The notes under the pieces: generated by a model
What the model saw: the letters and a program-made list of their open reading frames with translations, nothing else
Database searches by the model: none
Told to the model about the DNA's origin: nothing
Program-made: the position numbers and the translations under genes
Shown: positions 42,222-51,111 of the stretch, in pieces
Position numbering within the stretch: the stretch's first letter is position 1
How the letters are laid out: each line of letters opens with the position of its first letter
NCBI GenBank assembly: GCA_913045625.1
Contig: CAJWPE010000003.1
Location: 1 to 59,691, forward strand
DNA from: an uncultured Chloroflexota bacterium
GTDB lineage: Bacteria; Chloroflexota; Dehalococcoidia; Lucifugimonadales; UBA826
Length of the DNA: 59,691 bases
Reading direction: 5' to 3'

Positions 42222-42968
42222 ATGAGTATTTTTGATATAAATAAAAATTATGATTTTGGTGATTTTTTACCAAGTATTTCTAAGTTGGGCATCAATCCAA
42301 CTCAATCTCAGTTGAATTCAATTGCTGTTTTTTTTGAATTATTGGTTGATGAAAACAAATCAATTAATCTCACTTCAATTGTCGAATGGGAAGCTTTTTT
42401 GTTACGCCATATATTAGATTCTGCTTGTCTAAATCTTGTTTTTTCTGAAAATGATTATAAGAGTAATTTATTAGATATTGGTTCAGGTGCAGGAATTCCG
42501 GGATTTCCTATAAAAATTTTTAATCCTGGTTTAAAAGTACAAATGATGGATTCTACAAAGAAAAAAATTGGATTTATAGATAAAGTTGTATCCCAATTAG
42601 GTCTTACGGATACCTACTCTCATCATGCTCGTGCTGAAGAACTTGGACATGATTCTGAATTTAGATCTCAGTTTGATTATGTTACTTCAAGAGCTGTAGC
42701 TGAGTTACCTACTCTCCTTGAATTGATGCTTCCATTTGTCAAACAAGGTGGTTATGCAATTGCTATGAAAGGAGAATCTGTAAATCAGGAAATCCAAAAA
42801 TCTACCAAAGCTTTAAATGAATTAGGTGGCAGAATTATAAAAATTGTTGATCCTTCTGAATTCATTGAAAATTATCCGGGTTTTCTAGTTGTTATAGAGA
42901 AAATTATTGAAACGCCTAAGCGATATCCTAGAAGAAATGGGGTTCCTATGAAGTCTCCATTGATTTGA
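42222..42968 (+). CDS. rsmG: 16S rRNA (guanine(527)-N(7))-methyltransferase
   Basis: 248 residues. Seen: Asn-Leu-Thr-Ser-Ile near 45, the His-Ile-Leu-Asp-Ser segment, SAM-binding Leu-Asp-Ile-Gly-Ser-Gly-Ala-Gly-Ile-Pro-Gly, Asp-Ser-Thr-Lys-Lys-Lys, Val-Thr-Ser-Arg-Ala-Val-Ala and a C-terminal Pro-Arg-Arg-Asn-Gly-Val-Pro. RsmG methylates G527 of 16S rRNA; its loss gives low-level streptomycin resistance. It is not next to mnmG or parAB as in many bacteria. Confidence 0.95.
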   Translation: MSIFDINKNYDFGDFLPSISKLGINPTQSQLNSIAVFFELLVDENKSINLTSIVEWEAFLLRHILDSACLNLVFSENDYKSNLLDIGSGAGIPGFPIKIFNPGLKVQMMDSTKKKIGFIDKVVSQLGLTDTYSHHARAEELGHDSEFRSQFDYVTSRAVAELPTLLELMLPFVKQGGYAIAMKGESVNQEIQKSTKALNELGGRIIKIVDPSEFIENYPGFLVVIEKIIETPKRYPRRNGVPMKSPLI

Positions 42969-43050
42969 TGTGGGGAGCGTTTTGAAAATATAGAATCTTT
43001 AGACTTTTTAGATTAAAATCAATTTTATTTACAATTGAGAGGAATATGAT

Positions 43051-44742
43051 ATGGCCACAAACGCTAAAGATCTTTCATTATTGAAACACAAATCTGGCAT
43101 TGTTAGTTTAGGTCCTGATAGAGCACCAGCAAGATCCATGTTAAGGGCAGTAGGTTTAAATGACGATGACATGGAAAAACCTTTTGTTGCTGTATCTAAT
43201 TTAGCTAGTGATGTTACGCCCTGTAATGTGCATTTAACTCGTATAGCAGACAAAGTTAAAGAAGGTTTATGGGATGCAAAATCTGTTCCTTTTATGTTTG
43301 GAACAATCACGATTAGTGATGGGATTTCTATGGGAACTGAAGGGATGAAAGGCTCTTTGGTGAGCAGAGAGGTAATTGCAGATTCAATTGAAACAGTTTG
43401 TTTTACAGAAGGAATGGATGGTTTAGTTGTTGTAGCTGCTTGTGATAAAAATATGCCTGGGGCAATGATGTCTATGGCTAGGTTGAATATTCCTTCTATA
43501 TTTGTGTACGGTGGAGCTATTTTGCCTGGAAAATATATGGAAAAAGATATTAACATTCAAGATATGTTTGAAGCTGTTGGGGCTTATTCTAAGAAACAGA
43601 TAACATACGAAGAATTGATTAACATGGAGCGTGTCGCTTGTCCTGGAGAAGGAGCCTGTTCAGGGATGTTTACTGCTAATACTATGGCTTCAGCTATTGA
43701 AGCTATGGGAATGTCATTACCTGGAGCATCATCTATTCCAGCAGTTGACGATAGGAATCTTGCTGTAGCTCATGAGGCAGGACAACATATGTACGCAATG
43801 TTGGAGAAAGGGATAAAACCAAGAGATATTATGACCAGAGATGCATTTGAAAATGCTCTAAGGTTGGTGTTGTCCATGGGTGGTTCAACGAATGCAGTTT
43901 TGCATTTACTAGCGATAGCTAGAGAAGCTGAGGTTGAATTGACTATTGATGATTTTGATAAATTTAGTAGAGAAACTCCTTATTTGACTGATTTGAGACC
44001 TGGTGGAAAATATGTGATGTCAGATGTAGATCGTTCCGGTGGAGTTCAGGTTGTCATGAAAGAATTGTTAAGGGGTGGATTATTACATGGAGATGCCATG
44101 ACAATTAATGGTAAATCTATTGCAGAGAACTTAGAGTCGGTTGAAACTTTACCTGATGAAAGAGTTATATTTTCAATTCCTAATGCGAAAAGCACTACTG
44201 GTGGGTTGGCTATTTTGAAAGGAAACTTAGCTCCAGATGGTGCTGTCATCAAAGTTGCTGGGACTAGTATTAAGAAACATGAAGGTCCTGCAAAAGTATT
44301 TGACGGCGAAAGACTGGCTTTTGAGGCTATTACTAATGGTGAAATAGAACATGGTGATGTTGTGGTAATAAGATATGAAGGTCCAAAAGGTGGGCCCGGA
44401 ATGCAAGAAATGCTAGCAGTTACTGGAGCCATAATGGGTGCTGGGTTAGGGGATTCTACTATATTAATTACTGATGGTAGATTTTCTGGCGCAACAAGAG
44501 GCGGTTCAATTGGACACGTAGCGCCTGAAGCTGCCGTTGGAGGTCCAATAGGCTTGATACAAAATGGAGACATAATTACCTTAGATATTGAGACAAGGCT
44601 ACTAAACGTGAAGATTTCTGATGAAGAAATGGAAAAAAGAAAAGAATCATGGACCCCTAGGAAACCAAATTACACTAGAGGAGTGCTTGCAAAATATGCC
44701 AAATTGGTCTCTTCAGCATCTGAAGGTGCAGTAACTAGTTAG
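43051..44742 (+). CDS. ilvD: Dihydroxy-acid dehydratase
   Basis: 563 residues, GAGG upstream of ATG 43051. The Fe-S cysteines are present: Cys58 (Thr-Pro-Cys-Asn), Cys131 (Ala-Ala-Cys-Asp-Lys-Asn-Met-Pro-Gly) and Cys203 (Gly-Glu-Gly-Ala-Cys-Ser-Gly-Met-Phe). Also [10 protein letters not shown] near the C-terminus. It converts dihydroxy-isovalerate and dihydroxy-methylvalerate to the keto acids for valine, leucine and isoleucine. Other ilv genes are not adjacent. The family also includes sugar-acid dehydratases, but length and motifs favour IlvD. Confidence 0.94.
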   Translation: MATNAKDLSLLKHKSGIVSLGPDRAPARSMLRAVGLNDDDMEKPFVAVSNLASDVTPCNVHLTRIADKVKEGLWDAKSVPFMFGTITISDGISMGTEGMKGSLVSREVIADSIETVCFTEGMDGLVVVAACDKNMPGAMMSMARLNIPSIFVYGGAILPGKYMEKDINIQDMFEAVGAYSKKQITYEELINMERVACPGEGACSGMFTANTMASAIEAMGMSLPGASSIPAVDDRNLAVAHEAGQHMYAMLEKGIKPRDIMTRDAFENALRLVLSMGGSTNAVLHLLAIAREAEVELTIDDFDKFSRETPYLTDLRPGGKYVMSDVDRSGGVQVVMKELLRGGLLHGDAMTINGKSIAENLESVETLPDERVIFSIPNAKSTTGGLAILKGNLAPDGAVIKVAGTSIKKHEGPAKVFDGERLAFEAITNGEIEHGDVVVIRYEGPKGGPGMQEMLAVTGAIMGAGLGDSTILITDGRFSGATRGGSIGHVAPEAAVGGPIGLIQNGDIITLDIETRLLNVKISDEEMEKRKESWTPRKPNYTRGVLAKYAKLVSSASEGAVTS

Positions 44743-44798
44743 TGTGTGATCATAATCACAATGATACAATTAGAGTAATTATTATTTAGAGGTAAATT

Positions 44799-45479
44799 TT
44801 GATTCGAAACGGTCTATTTGTTCTTAGTTGTGTATCAACATTACTATTGATTTACTTGATTTTTATGTGGGTACCTACAGAACGTACTTTAGGAATTTCA
44901 CAAAGAATTTTTTATGTTCACGTTCCTATTGGCTGGGTTGGAATGGTTTCAATTGTTGTAGTTGGTGTTGCTAGTGTTGTTCACTTAATTACTAGGAATA
45001 ATTTTTGGGATGCGATTGCTTATTCAGCTGCTGAACTGGGAATAATTTTTGCTACGTTAATTCTTTTAACGGGTGCTATTTGGGCTAAGCCTGCTTGGGG
45101 AGTATGGTGGACTTGGGATCCCAAATTAACAACCACTCTAATTCTTTGGTTTATTTATGTAGGCTATTTAATGGTAAGGTCATTTTCTCAAGGTACTAGA
45201 GGTCGAATGTATGCTTCTGCTGTAGCTTTATTGGGAGCTATTGATGCTCCTATTATTTATCTTGCATCTGTTTGGTGGCGATCTGCACACCCACCATTAA
45301 ATATAGGACCTCTTGCAGAACAAGAAATGAGCTTAGATTCAAAAATGTTAATCACTTTGTTTGTTGCAATCATTACTTTCACTATTTTTTATGTATATTT
45401 AATGGTTGAACGGTTTAGTTTTAGAAGAGTAGAAGACAAATTAGATGAGGTACATCAATATGTTTCAATTAATTTATAA
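44799..45479 (+). CDS. ccmC: Haem exporter/cytochrome c maturation protein CcmC
   Basis: 226 residues from TTG 44799 with GAGG upstream; six hydrophobic segments and the tryptophan-rich WWD haem-handling loop Pro-Ala-Trp-Gly-Val-Trp-Trp-Thr-Trp-Asp-Pro-Lys. An early His (Tyr-Val-His-Val-Pro) and a late His (Ser-Ala-His-Pro) can be the two haem ligands. CcmC hands haem to CcmE outside the membrane. It overlaps the ccmD-like gene and is followed by ccmE, but ccmA, ccmB and ccmF are not in the window. Confidence 0.93.
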   Translation: MIRNGLFVLSCVSTLLLIYLIFMWVPTERTLGISQRIFYVHVPIGWVGMVSIVVVGVASVVHLITRNNFWDAIAYSAAELGIIFATLILLTGAIWAKPAWGVWWTWDPKLTTTLILWFIYVGYLMVRSFSQGTRGRMYASAVALLGAIDAPIIYLASVWWRSAHPPLNIGPLAEQEMSLDSKMLITLFVAIITFTIFYVYLMVERFSFRRVEDKLDEVHQYVSINL

Positions 45480-45729
45480 CAATGTTTTTATAAGAATTTC
45501 TATGATTATCCTTATTTTGTTGGGATTTTACTTACTTTTTCCTATTCAATCTGTTTCTGCAGATAGTCACTCTACCAGCGATGCTAATTCAGGATTATCT
45601 TATTTGTTTGCTGTATTCATGGTTATTTGGATTTTATTTTTTGGGTATACATTTTTTTTAACTAGAAGGATAAAAGAAATGAAAAATGAAGTAGATTTTT
45701 TAAAAGAAGAATTAGCGAAGAAAGAATAG
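45445..45729 (+). CDS. ccmD: CcmD-like protein with N-terminal signal segment
   Basis: 94 residues (89 if the ATG at 45460 is used). Two hydrophobic stretches: an N-terminal one ending near Ser-Val-Ser-Ala-Asp, like a signal peptide, and a second with Tyr-Leu-Phe-Ala-Val-Phe-Met-Val-Ile-Trp followed by a charged coiled helix, which is the CcmD pattern. CcmD helps release holo-CcmE from CcmC. Position between ccmC (35-base overlap) and ccmE (3 bases) supports the call. Confidence 0.75.
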   Translation: MRYINMFQLIYNNVFIRISMIILILLGFYLLFPIQSVSADSHSTSDANSGLSYLFAVFMVIWILFFGYTFFLTRRIKEMKNEVDFLKEELAKKE

Positions 45730-45732
45730 TTA

Positions 45733-46188
45733 ATGGAACCTATAACTGATATTGAACAAAGCCATTTTTTAAACAGGAATAAAGTTAGGATATTTTTAGC
45801 TTCCTTAGTTTTAATTGGGGCTTTAATTTATTTTTCTGTAATCACTTTTCAAAGTGCTATGGTCTATTACTACACCGTTAGTGAAATTCAAGAGGAACCC
45901 GCAACATTACCAGGTCGAATGGTTAGAGTTAGTGGTAAATTGGTACCTGAATCATTTAATAGAACTCAAGGTTCTACTGTTGCCTTTTTTGAATTAACAG
46001 ATGGTGAAAATGTATTAATCGCTCAACATGATGGAATTATTCCAGATCTGTTTTTTAATGAGCACTCAGAGATTATTTTAGAGGGGTCTCATAATCCAGC
46101 GGATAATTTTACTAGTCATAATGTGATAGTAAAATGTCCATCAAAATATGTTGCAATGGAAGAAGAATCTAAATTAGATACCCAGTAA
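45733..46188 (+). CDS. ccmE: Haem chaperone CcmE, Cys-type
   Basis: 151 residues: a cytosolic head, one membrane helix at about 18-40, and an OB-fold outside with Pro-Gly-Arg-Met-Val-Arg-Val-Ser-Gly and Val-Ala-Phe-Phe-Glu-Leu-Thr-Asp. Haem-binding site reads Lys-Cys135-Pro-Ser-Lys-Tyr139, so Cys replaces the classical covalent His of the HxxxY motif; this CxxxY type is known from some anaerobes and archaea. CcmE carries haem from CcmC to the ligation complex. Overlaps the convergent DUF6282 gene by 15 bases. Confidence 0.93.
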   Translation: MEPITDIEQSHFLNRNKVRIFLASLVLIGALIYFSVITFQSAMVYYYTVSEIQEEPATLPGRMVRVSGKLVPESFNRTQGSTVAFFELTDGENVLIAQHDGIIPDLFFNEHSEIILEGSHNPADNFTSHNVIVKCPSKYVAMEEESKLDTQ

Positions 46189-47007
46189 AGTTTTAGGGTT
46201 TTCTTTTACTATTTCTGAAATTTTTTCTGCTTCTAATCCAGCTTCCAAAAGTAAGCTTATTGCCATTCTCATCCCCTCTGCTGGAGTTGGATTCATCCAT
46301 TGTCCAAAATCAGTTGTGATAACGCAATTTTGCGTACCTAGAGTGTTTAAGATATCAATTAATCCATTAATAGATAGAGTATTGATGTTTGGCATGCAAG
46401 TTTGGAAAGTATATTCAATATATACACCTAGTTCTGTTAAATATTTTTGTTCATCTAAAGACATTACTTGGTAAGGATGAGTAGCAATCATTTTTTTGAC
46501 ACCACGTCTTTTTGCTTCTTCAAATAATGCTTTCACCTCAGGTGGAGAAACATGTCCTGAAGCTAGAAGAATGTCATGTTCAGCTATAATTTCAATGACT
46601 TCAATTGTTTCATTTGTTAGTTGGTCATTATCATCAAAAATTCTTAAACCTTTTGCGTTTGAATCTTTTTGAACCCAATGGTGAGCGGAGAATGTTGGCA
46701 TCCAAATGACTTTAGCTCCAAGTTTTGCTGACGTTTCTGCAGCTATAGGATTTACTCCACCAACTTCTCTGTTAAGGGCTATTGCTCCAAATACGTTGAT
46801 TCCTGGGTAGATTTTGTCCAATAAATCAGCTAGAGGCGCAGTGGAATATTCGTGAGATTTAAGTACAAACCCACCCATTTGTGATTCGTAAGCATATTTG
46901 ACAGTTTCTAGAGCATCCATTCTTCTTTCTTGCGTATCTGGAGCAGCATGTACGTGAAGATCGTAAGACCCTTCTAAAATTTCTTTTATTTCTGATGTTT
47001 TACTCAT
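46174..47007 (-). CDS. DUF6282 (amidohydrolase-like) family protein
   Basis: 277 residues of an amidohydrolase/PHP-like barrel: metal motif Asp-Leu-His-Val-His-Ala-Ala-Pro at about 16-23, Lys-Ser-His in Val-Leu-Lys-Ser-His-Glu, Ser-Gly-His-Val-Ser, Ala-Thr-His-Pro-Tyr and a late Asp in Thr-Thr-Asp-Phe-Gly-Gln. These match the DUF6282 family, hydrolase-like enzymes of unknown substrate. It follows the HAD phosphatase by 5 bases on the same strand. Confidence 0.78.
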   Translation of the reverse strand: MSKTSEIKEILEGSYDLHVHAAPDTQERRMDALETVKYAYESQMGGFVLKSHEYSTAPLADLLDKIYPGINVFGAIALNREVGGVNPIAAETSAKLGAKVIWMPTFSAHHWVQKDSNAKGLRIFDDNDQLTNETIEVIEIIAEHDILLASGHVSPPEVKALFEEAKRRGVKKMIATHPYQVMSLDEQKYLTELGVYIEYTFQTCMPNINTLSINGLIDILNTLGTQNCVITTDFGQWMNPTPAEGMRMAISLLLEAGLEAEKISEIVKENPKTLLGI

Positions 47008-47012
47008 TTTAA

Positions 47013-47699
47013 TTACAAATGATCAATTATATTGATCAAATCCTTCATTGATGAAAAAGTTTTTCCTTTATTTGATGGAATAAGATGATTATACCCAAAT
47101 TGATCGAAGGCGAGGACTTTCATGTTTGCTTTTAGCGCTGCCTCTATTCCGGCGGGAGAATCTTCAATGACTACTGAATTGGTAGGGTCAGAATTCATTT
47201 TACTTGCAGCATGTAAAAATAAATCTGGTGCTGGTTTACCATTTTTAACATCAACGGCACTAAATATGTTCCCTTCAAAAAAAGATAACAGTTGTGTGCT
47301 TCCCAACGTCTTATAGATTTTTTCATATGGTCCACTTGATGCAACACATTTTGGGAAATTTAAATTATTAAGTACTTGAGAGATTCCTTTGATAGGCTCA
47401 AGATCTGTTTCAAATAGCTTGAACATTCTCTTCATATACTCGTCAAAAAGATTTTTCGGAGGTTTTTTACCTAGAAGTGATTCTATAGTTTTTAAGCTAT
47501 CTTGCCAGGATTTACCTAGAAATAATTCAAGAGATTTTTCAAAAGTAGTAGGTAACCCTATTTCTGTTAATAGTTCTGACAGAACTTGATTAGAAATAGG
47601 TTCACTATCAACTAATACACCATCACAATCAAAAATTACTAAATCAGGTTTCAGATTTCGCCTCACAATATTAATTAAGTTATTATATGCAATCATCAA
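47013..47699 (-). CDS. HAD-superfamily phosphatase / beta-phosphoglucomutase-like
   Basis: About 227 residues; starts at TTG 47699 or ATG 47696, neither with a ribosome site. HAD motifs: Val-Ile-Phe-Asp-Cys-Asp-Gly-Val-Leu-Val-Asp-Ser-Glu (I), Ala-Ser-Ser-Gly (II), Lys-Pro-Ala-Pro-Asp (III) and Val-Ile-Glu-Asp-Ser-Pro-Ala-Gly (IV). The cap is the helical C1 type of phosphoglycolate phosphatases and beta-phosphoglucomutases. Cytosolic; substrate unknown. Confidence 0.88.
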   Translation of the reverse strand: MMIAYNNLINIVRRNLKPDLVIFDCDGVLVDSEPISNQVLSELLTEIGLPTTFEKSLELFLGKSWQDSLKTIESLLGKKPPKNLFDEYMKRMFKLFETDLEPIKGISQVLNNLNFPKCVASSGPYEKIYKTLGSTQLLSFFEGNIFSAVDVKNGKPAPDLFLHAASKMNSDPTNSVVIEDSPAGIEAALKANMKVLAFDQFGYNHLIPSNKGKTFSSMKDLINIIDHL

Positions 47700-47713
47700 C
47701 GAAAGGAATCAAT

Positions 47714-48316
47714 ATGGTGAGAATAAGTAATAAAAACTTTTCTATAGAAAATGATGGAACTGCTCCTCCTGGTCAAATCATTACAGAAAAATTTCCAGTT
47801 TTAACCTTTGGAAATACGCCTTCAATTGATCTAGATAATTGGAAATTTTCAATAACTGGTTCTATTTCTAAAAACTTAGAGTTTGATTATCAGTCATTTT
47901 TAGGTTTAGGAGAAATTACTTTATCCTCTGAATTTCACTGTGTGACTCAATGGAGTAACTTAGATAATCAATGGTCAGGAATTCCTTTTAAAACTCTTTT
48001 TAACCAAGTTCAAATTTCTAGAGATACTAAGTTTGCAATGATTCATTGTTATGGAGGCTATTCTACAAATTTGTCTTTAGATGTTTTGTTGGACGATGAT
48101 GTCTTATTTGCTACAAAACATAATGGTGAAACCTTGTCTGCAGATCATGGAGCACCTTTAAGATTGATAGTTCCCAAAAGGTATGGATGGAAGAGTGCTA
48201 AATGGGCTAACGGTATAGAGTTTATGGAAAAAGATGCTCCCGGGTTTTGGGAGATGAGAGGTTACCATATGGAAGGTGATCCTCATAAAGAGCAAAGGTT
48301 TGATTCTGATAAATAA
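47714..48316 (+). CDS. Small sulfite-oxidase-fold molybdopterin oxidoreductase
   Basis: 200 residues from ATG 47714, chosen because AAAGGAA lies six bases before it; an ATG at 47687 has none. Seen: molybdopterin domain with catalytic Cys76 in Glu-Phe-His-Cys-Val-Thr-Gln-Trp-Ser, Trp-Ser-Gly-Ile-Pro-Phe, and Asp-His-Gly-Ala-Pro-Leu-Arg-Leu-Ile-Val-Pro. No signal peptide and no dimerisation domain, so a cytosolic stand-alone version. Relatives reduce or oxidise sulfur or protein methionine sulfoxide. A MOSC protein is 8 kb away. Confidence 0.87.
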   Translation: MVRISNKNFSIENDGTAPPGQIITEKFPVLTFGNTPSIDLDNWKFSITGSISKNLEFDYQSFLGLGEITLSSEFHCVTQWSNLDNQWSGIPFKTLFNQVQISRDTKFAMIHCYGGYSTNLSLDVLLDDDVLFATKHNGETLSADHGAPLRLIVPKRYGWKSAKWANGIEFMEKDAPGFWEMRGYHMEGDPHKEQRFDSDK

Positions 48317-48320
48317 AAAA

Positions 48321-48347
48321 AGCCCCGAATTATTTCGAGGCTTTTTT
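48321..48347. terminator. Intrinsic terminator after the molybdopterin gene
   Basis: AGCCCCGAA and TTCGAGGCT pair with one mismatch, followed by TTTTTT on the plus strand and preceded by A7, so it may also stop the convergent lipoprotein transcript. Confidence 0.8.
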
Positions 48348-48381
48348 GTTTACTTACTAAACTTTTACTTTGACAGATTGG

Positions 48382-50031
48382 TTACTGTTTAATAGGTGGA
48401 AGATTTATTGCTTTATCAAGTTTATCGTTAAATTGTTTTTCAGTAAGCTTCCCGTCTTTCATATCTTGAACTATATCTGTAACTGATTGCTGTGCCTCAT
48501 TCTTTTCAATACCGTAATTGTCAGAAGGTTTAAACATGGAAGGGTCCATGAATACTGGTTCTATAACCATGGCCCCAGCATTTGAAAAATCATCATAAGC
48601 TTCATCTTTACAACTATTTCTCATATCAGGATCGAATCCATTTGACTTCATGCATGCTCTAATCTTGTCTGAAACGGCATGTTCGTGACCTTTTTGAAGC
48701 ATACTGACAAAATCTTTGTTACCAGTAACTCCTTCAACCATAGCTTCTTTGGCAGCATTTTTTACAAAATCTTGTTTTGAATCAAAATTATTACCACCTT
48801 TGTCATATGATTTGTGAGCTTCAACTACAGCATCTTTAGTTGATTTAATAAAATTTTCGATCTGAGGTTCATCTATTACGATTGGAGTTATAGTTTTAAA
48901 TGTTTTCTTTGCTTCAGCCATACAAGTTTGAGTTGCAACATCAGAAATTGATGGATCTCCTTGCGCTAAAGAGACACATTCTGATAATTCTGAAGACACC
49001 TTGTCTGCAGCCGCGTCAATAATGATTTGTTGAACTATAAGTTCATCATCAGTAATACCAGCTGCTTTATATTCATTTTTAGCTTGAGTTTCACAAGCAA
49101 TTTTTGATTTTCCTGATTGCATACAGTTATCTGCAGCATTAGATGCAGATACACCTGCTGCTGTTTCAACAGATGACTCAGTAATCATTTTTGTGAGTTC
49201 TTTTGCATCTTCTTTATCTATATTTTTATCGTATAGTAAATCTTCTACTGCTTCTTTGAAATTAGGATTTCCTACTTCGTCATTAGCTAAGATAATTTGA
49301 TTTCTAGCTTCTCTAGCTTCTTTTGTGTCAGCCTGGAGAGCAGTACTTAAAGCTTCTGGGTTAGCACCAATAATTTGTTGCATTACATGAATCATTTTTT
49401 CGGATTCTTCACCCAAGCCTTTTAGTTCGTCTTTTGCAAATTGATCCATACCTGAATCGAAGTGCATTTCGTCAATTTCCTGATACAACTCTTGTATGTG
49501 TTGATCAAGGAGAGCTAATTCAGTATGGAGGCCATCTATTTCTAATCTTTGAATTCTTTCAAGCTCAGTTTCTTTAGGTTCCATTAAGATCTGCATTAAT
49601 CGATCTTTAAGTGCATTTGTTTCTTGAGAGAATGCTTGCTGTGATTCGTTTTGATCTAATCCAGATAAATAGGCGTGACCAATATCCATCACTTCTGAAA
49701 ATTCAGGGTGGACGATCATTGGGGATTCATCTTGTAAGATAATTCCTGTTGTTGATGTGTTGTCTGGCATCATAGAGTCAGGGTTTATCCCGTTTAGTCT
49801 ATCAATCATTTGAGTAATTACATCTCTAGCTTCATTCATTTCTTGATGTAAATTTTGAACTTCTTCTGTGTGTCTTTGATCTATTTCAATAAGAATTGTT
49901 TGTAATTCATCTTCATTAGTGACAACTTCACCTTCTCCAGTAGCAAGTCCTACTGCTGAACCGCATGCTAAAGATGCAATAGCTGTAACACTCATCGCTG
50001 CAAAAACTAATAAGTACTTAATGCTTTTCAT
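48382..50031 (-). CDS. Large lipoprotein with coiled coil and three Cys-pair modules
   Basis: 549 residues from ATG 50031 (GAGGG five bases upstream); a second ATG lies four codons earlier. Seen: signal peptide with lipobox-like Ser-Leu-Ala-Cys23, a long charged coiled-coil region (about 45-240), then a helical part with three modules of Cys-x(10-18)-Cys followed by x-x-Ala and an aromatic or Lys-rich helix, at about nt 49080-49140, 48900-48990 and 48600-48680. I know no such family. Probably an envelope-anchored protein with disulfide-stabilised helical hairpins; convergent with the molybdopterin gene. Confidence 0.7.
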   Translation of the reverse strand: MKSIKYLLVFAAMSVTAIASLACGSAVGLATGEGEVVTNEDELQTILIEIDQRHTEEVQNLHQEMNEARDVITQMIDRLNGINPDSMMPDNTSTTGIILQDESPMIVHPEFSEVMDIGHAYLSGLDQNESQQAFSQETNALKDRLMQILMEPKETELERIQRLEIDGLHTELALLDQHIQELYQEIDEMHFDSGMDQFAKDELKGLGEESEKMIHVMQQIIGANPEALSTALQADTKEAREARNQIILANDEVGNPNFKEAVEDLLYDKNIDKEDAKELTKMITESSVETAAGVSASNAADNCMQSGKSKIACETQAKNEYKAAGITDDELIVQQIIIDAAADKVSSELSECVSLAQGDPSISDVATQTCMAEAKKTFKTITPIVIDEPQIENFIKSTKDAVVEAHKSYDKGGNNFDSKQDFVKNAAKEAMVEGVTGNKDFVSMLQKGHEHAVSDKIRACMKSNGFDPDMRNSCKDEAYDDFSNAGAMVIEPVFMDPSMFKPSDNYGIEKNEAQQSVTDIVQDMKDGKLTEKQFNDKLDKAINLPPIKQ

Positions 50032-50125
50032 TAGAACCCTCATATAAGCTAAATAAATTTTTCTACGTATATAATACTGCTTTGTTTATTATGATGATAC
50101 AGTGATTTCACCTGTAAGCTACAAA

Positions 50126-50977
50126 TCACATTTTATTTTTGATTTCTGTATATATATAACCCATTGAATCTTCAAGTTTGTCGAAAGATCTCCAGCCTGC
50201 AAAATCTTTTCTTAAATATTCATATACTGAACTAGAAGCGGTTTCTAAATCTTGTCCATCTGAGATTTTATTTTTGAATTCTCCAACAATTATGTCTATG
50301 AACTCTTTATCACTTTTTAAGCTGTCACGATCTCCTATAATCCCATGTCCTCCCATGTACACATCTGCACCAATTTCTAGGATTTTTGCATCGGTTTCTG
50401 GCCATTCATTAGGATAGCCATCTCCCATGAAAGGCACTCCTCTATTTTGTGCGACGTCACCGGTAAATAACAAATATTCTGAAGGGATATTTATAAATAT
50501 ATCTCCACTTGTGTGAGCTTTACCCAGGTACATCAAATCTATTTGACGTCCTCCAAAATAAAGACTCATTTTATTGTCAAATGTTAGGTTTGGTGGAGTG
50601 ATTTGAACTGTTTTGGCTTCTTCTGACCAAGGATCATTAGCTTTAACTATTTTGTTTAACCATATTTCTTGTGCTTCTACATCTATCATTTCGTCATAAC
50701 AATTCTGATGTCCGATAATCGTGGCTTCAGGAAAAACTTCGTTCCCCCATGAATGATCCCAATGAGAATGTGTATCAATTACATATTGGATAGGCTTATC
50801 AGTAATTAATTTAACGTCTTCATATAGATCACGAGCAAAAGATGGGACCCTGAGGGAGTCAATGATCATTACTCCATGGTCACCCACTAGAATGCCAGCA
50901 TTGGTGAGGTTTTCATGTAGCCTTGCGTATATTCCTGAGGCTAGTTCAACAATTTCAGTACCTGGTGTTTGAGCCAT
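50126..50977 (-). CDS. MBL-fold metallo-hydrolase
   Basis: 283 residues from ATG 50977 with GGAG six bases upstream; the longer frame to 51031 crosses a palindrome and lacks a ribosome site. Metal site: Asp-Thr-His70-Ser-His72-Trp-Asp-His75, a later Gly-Lys-Ala-His-Thr-Ser-Gly-Asp and Gly-Gly-His-Gly-Ile. It resembles the quinoprotein-relay/SoxH-like and class B hydrolases acting on small esters or thioesters. No signal peptide. Divergent from hspR. Confidence 0.85.
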   Translation of the reverse strand: MAQTPGTEIVELASGIYARLHENLTNAGILVGDHGVMIIDSLRVPSFARDLYEDVKLITDKPIQYVIDTHSHWDHSWGNEVFPEATIIGHQNCYDEMIDVEAQEIWLNKIVKANDPWSEEAKTVQITPPNLTFDNKMSLYFGGRQIDLMYLGKAHTSGDIFINIPSEYLLFTGDVAQNRGVPFMGDGYPNEWPETDAKILEIGADVYMGGHGIIGDRDSLKSDKEFIDIIVGEFKNKISDGQDLETASSSVYEYLRKDFAGWRSFDKLEDSMGYIYTEIKNKM

Positions 50978-51004
50978 ATCAATCTCCATTTTAATTTTGT
51001 CCAC

Positions 51005-51035
51005 TATATTGATTGATACGCGATCGATCAATATA
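51005..51035. promoter_or_regulatory. 13-base inverted repeat between divergent MBL and hspR genes
   Basis: TATATTGATTGAT and ATCGATCAATATA form 13-base arms (one G-T wobble position) around five bases. It lies 28 bases before the MBL start and 23 bases before the hspR -35. Its symmetry suggests a dimeric repressor site. It is not the known HspR element (CTTGAGT-N7-ACTCAAG). Confidence 0.5.
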
Positions 51036-51057
51036 GCGGTTTAGAGTATTACTAAAG

Positions 51058-51086
51058 TTGACACGCATCGAATCAACTTATATCAT
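51058..51086 (+). promoter_or_regulatory. Sigma-70-type promoter of hspR-grpE-dnaK
   Basis: Perfect TTGACA (51058-51063), 17-base spacer, TATCAT (51081-51086). This is the closest match to the consensus promoter I found in the window. Expected start near 51093, leader about 20 bases. Confidence 0.75.
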
Positions 51087-51111
51087 TTGTTCATATTGAA
51101 AGGAAATATTT

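Noticed and set aside
43029-43556. 175-codon minus-strand frame opposite ilvD
   Set aside because: Shadow of ilvD; the plus-strand gene has all Fe-S cysteines and full length.
44046-44573. 175-codon minus-strand frame opposite the 3' half of ilvD
   Set aside because: Shadow frame with Pro/Ser-rich composition caused by the opposite strand.
47020-47038. Perfect palindrome TGATCAAT-TAT-ATTGATCA
   Set aside because: It lies in the coding end of the HAD gene and encodes normal residues; similarity with the hspR-upstream repeat core is short and could be chance.
50978-51031. Longer N-terminus of the metallo-hydrolase
   Set aside because: It crosses the 13-base inverted repeat, and GGAG is placed for ATG 50977.
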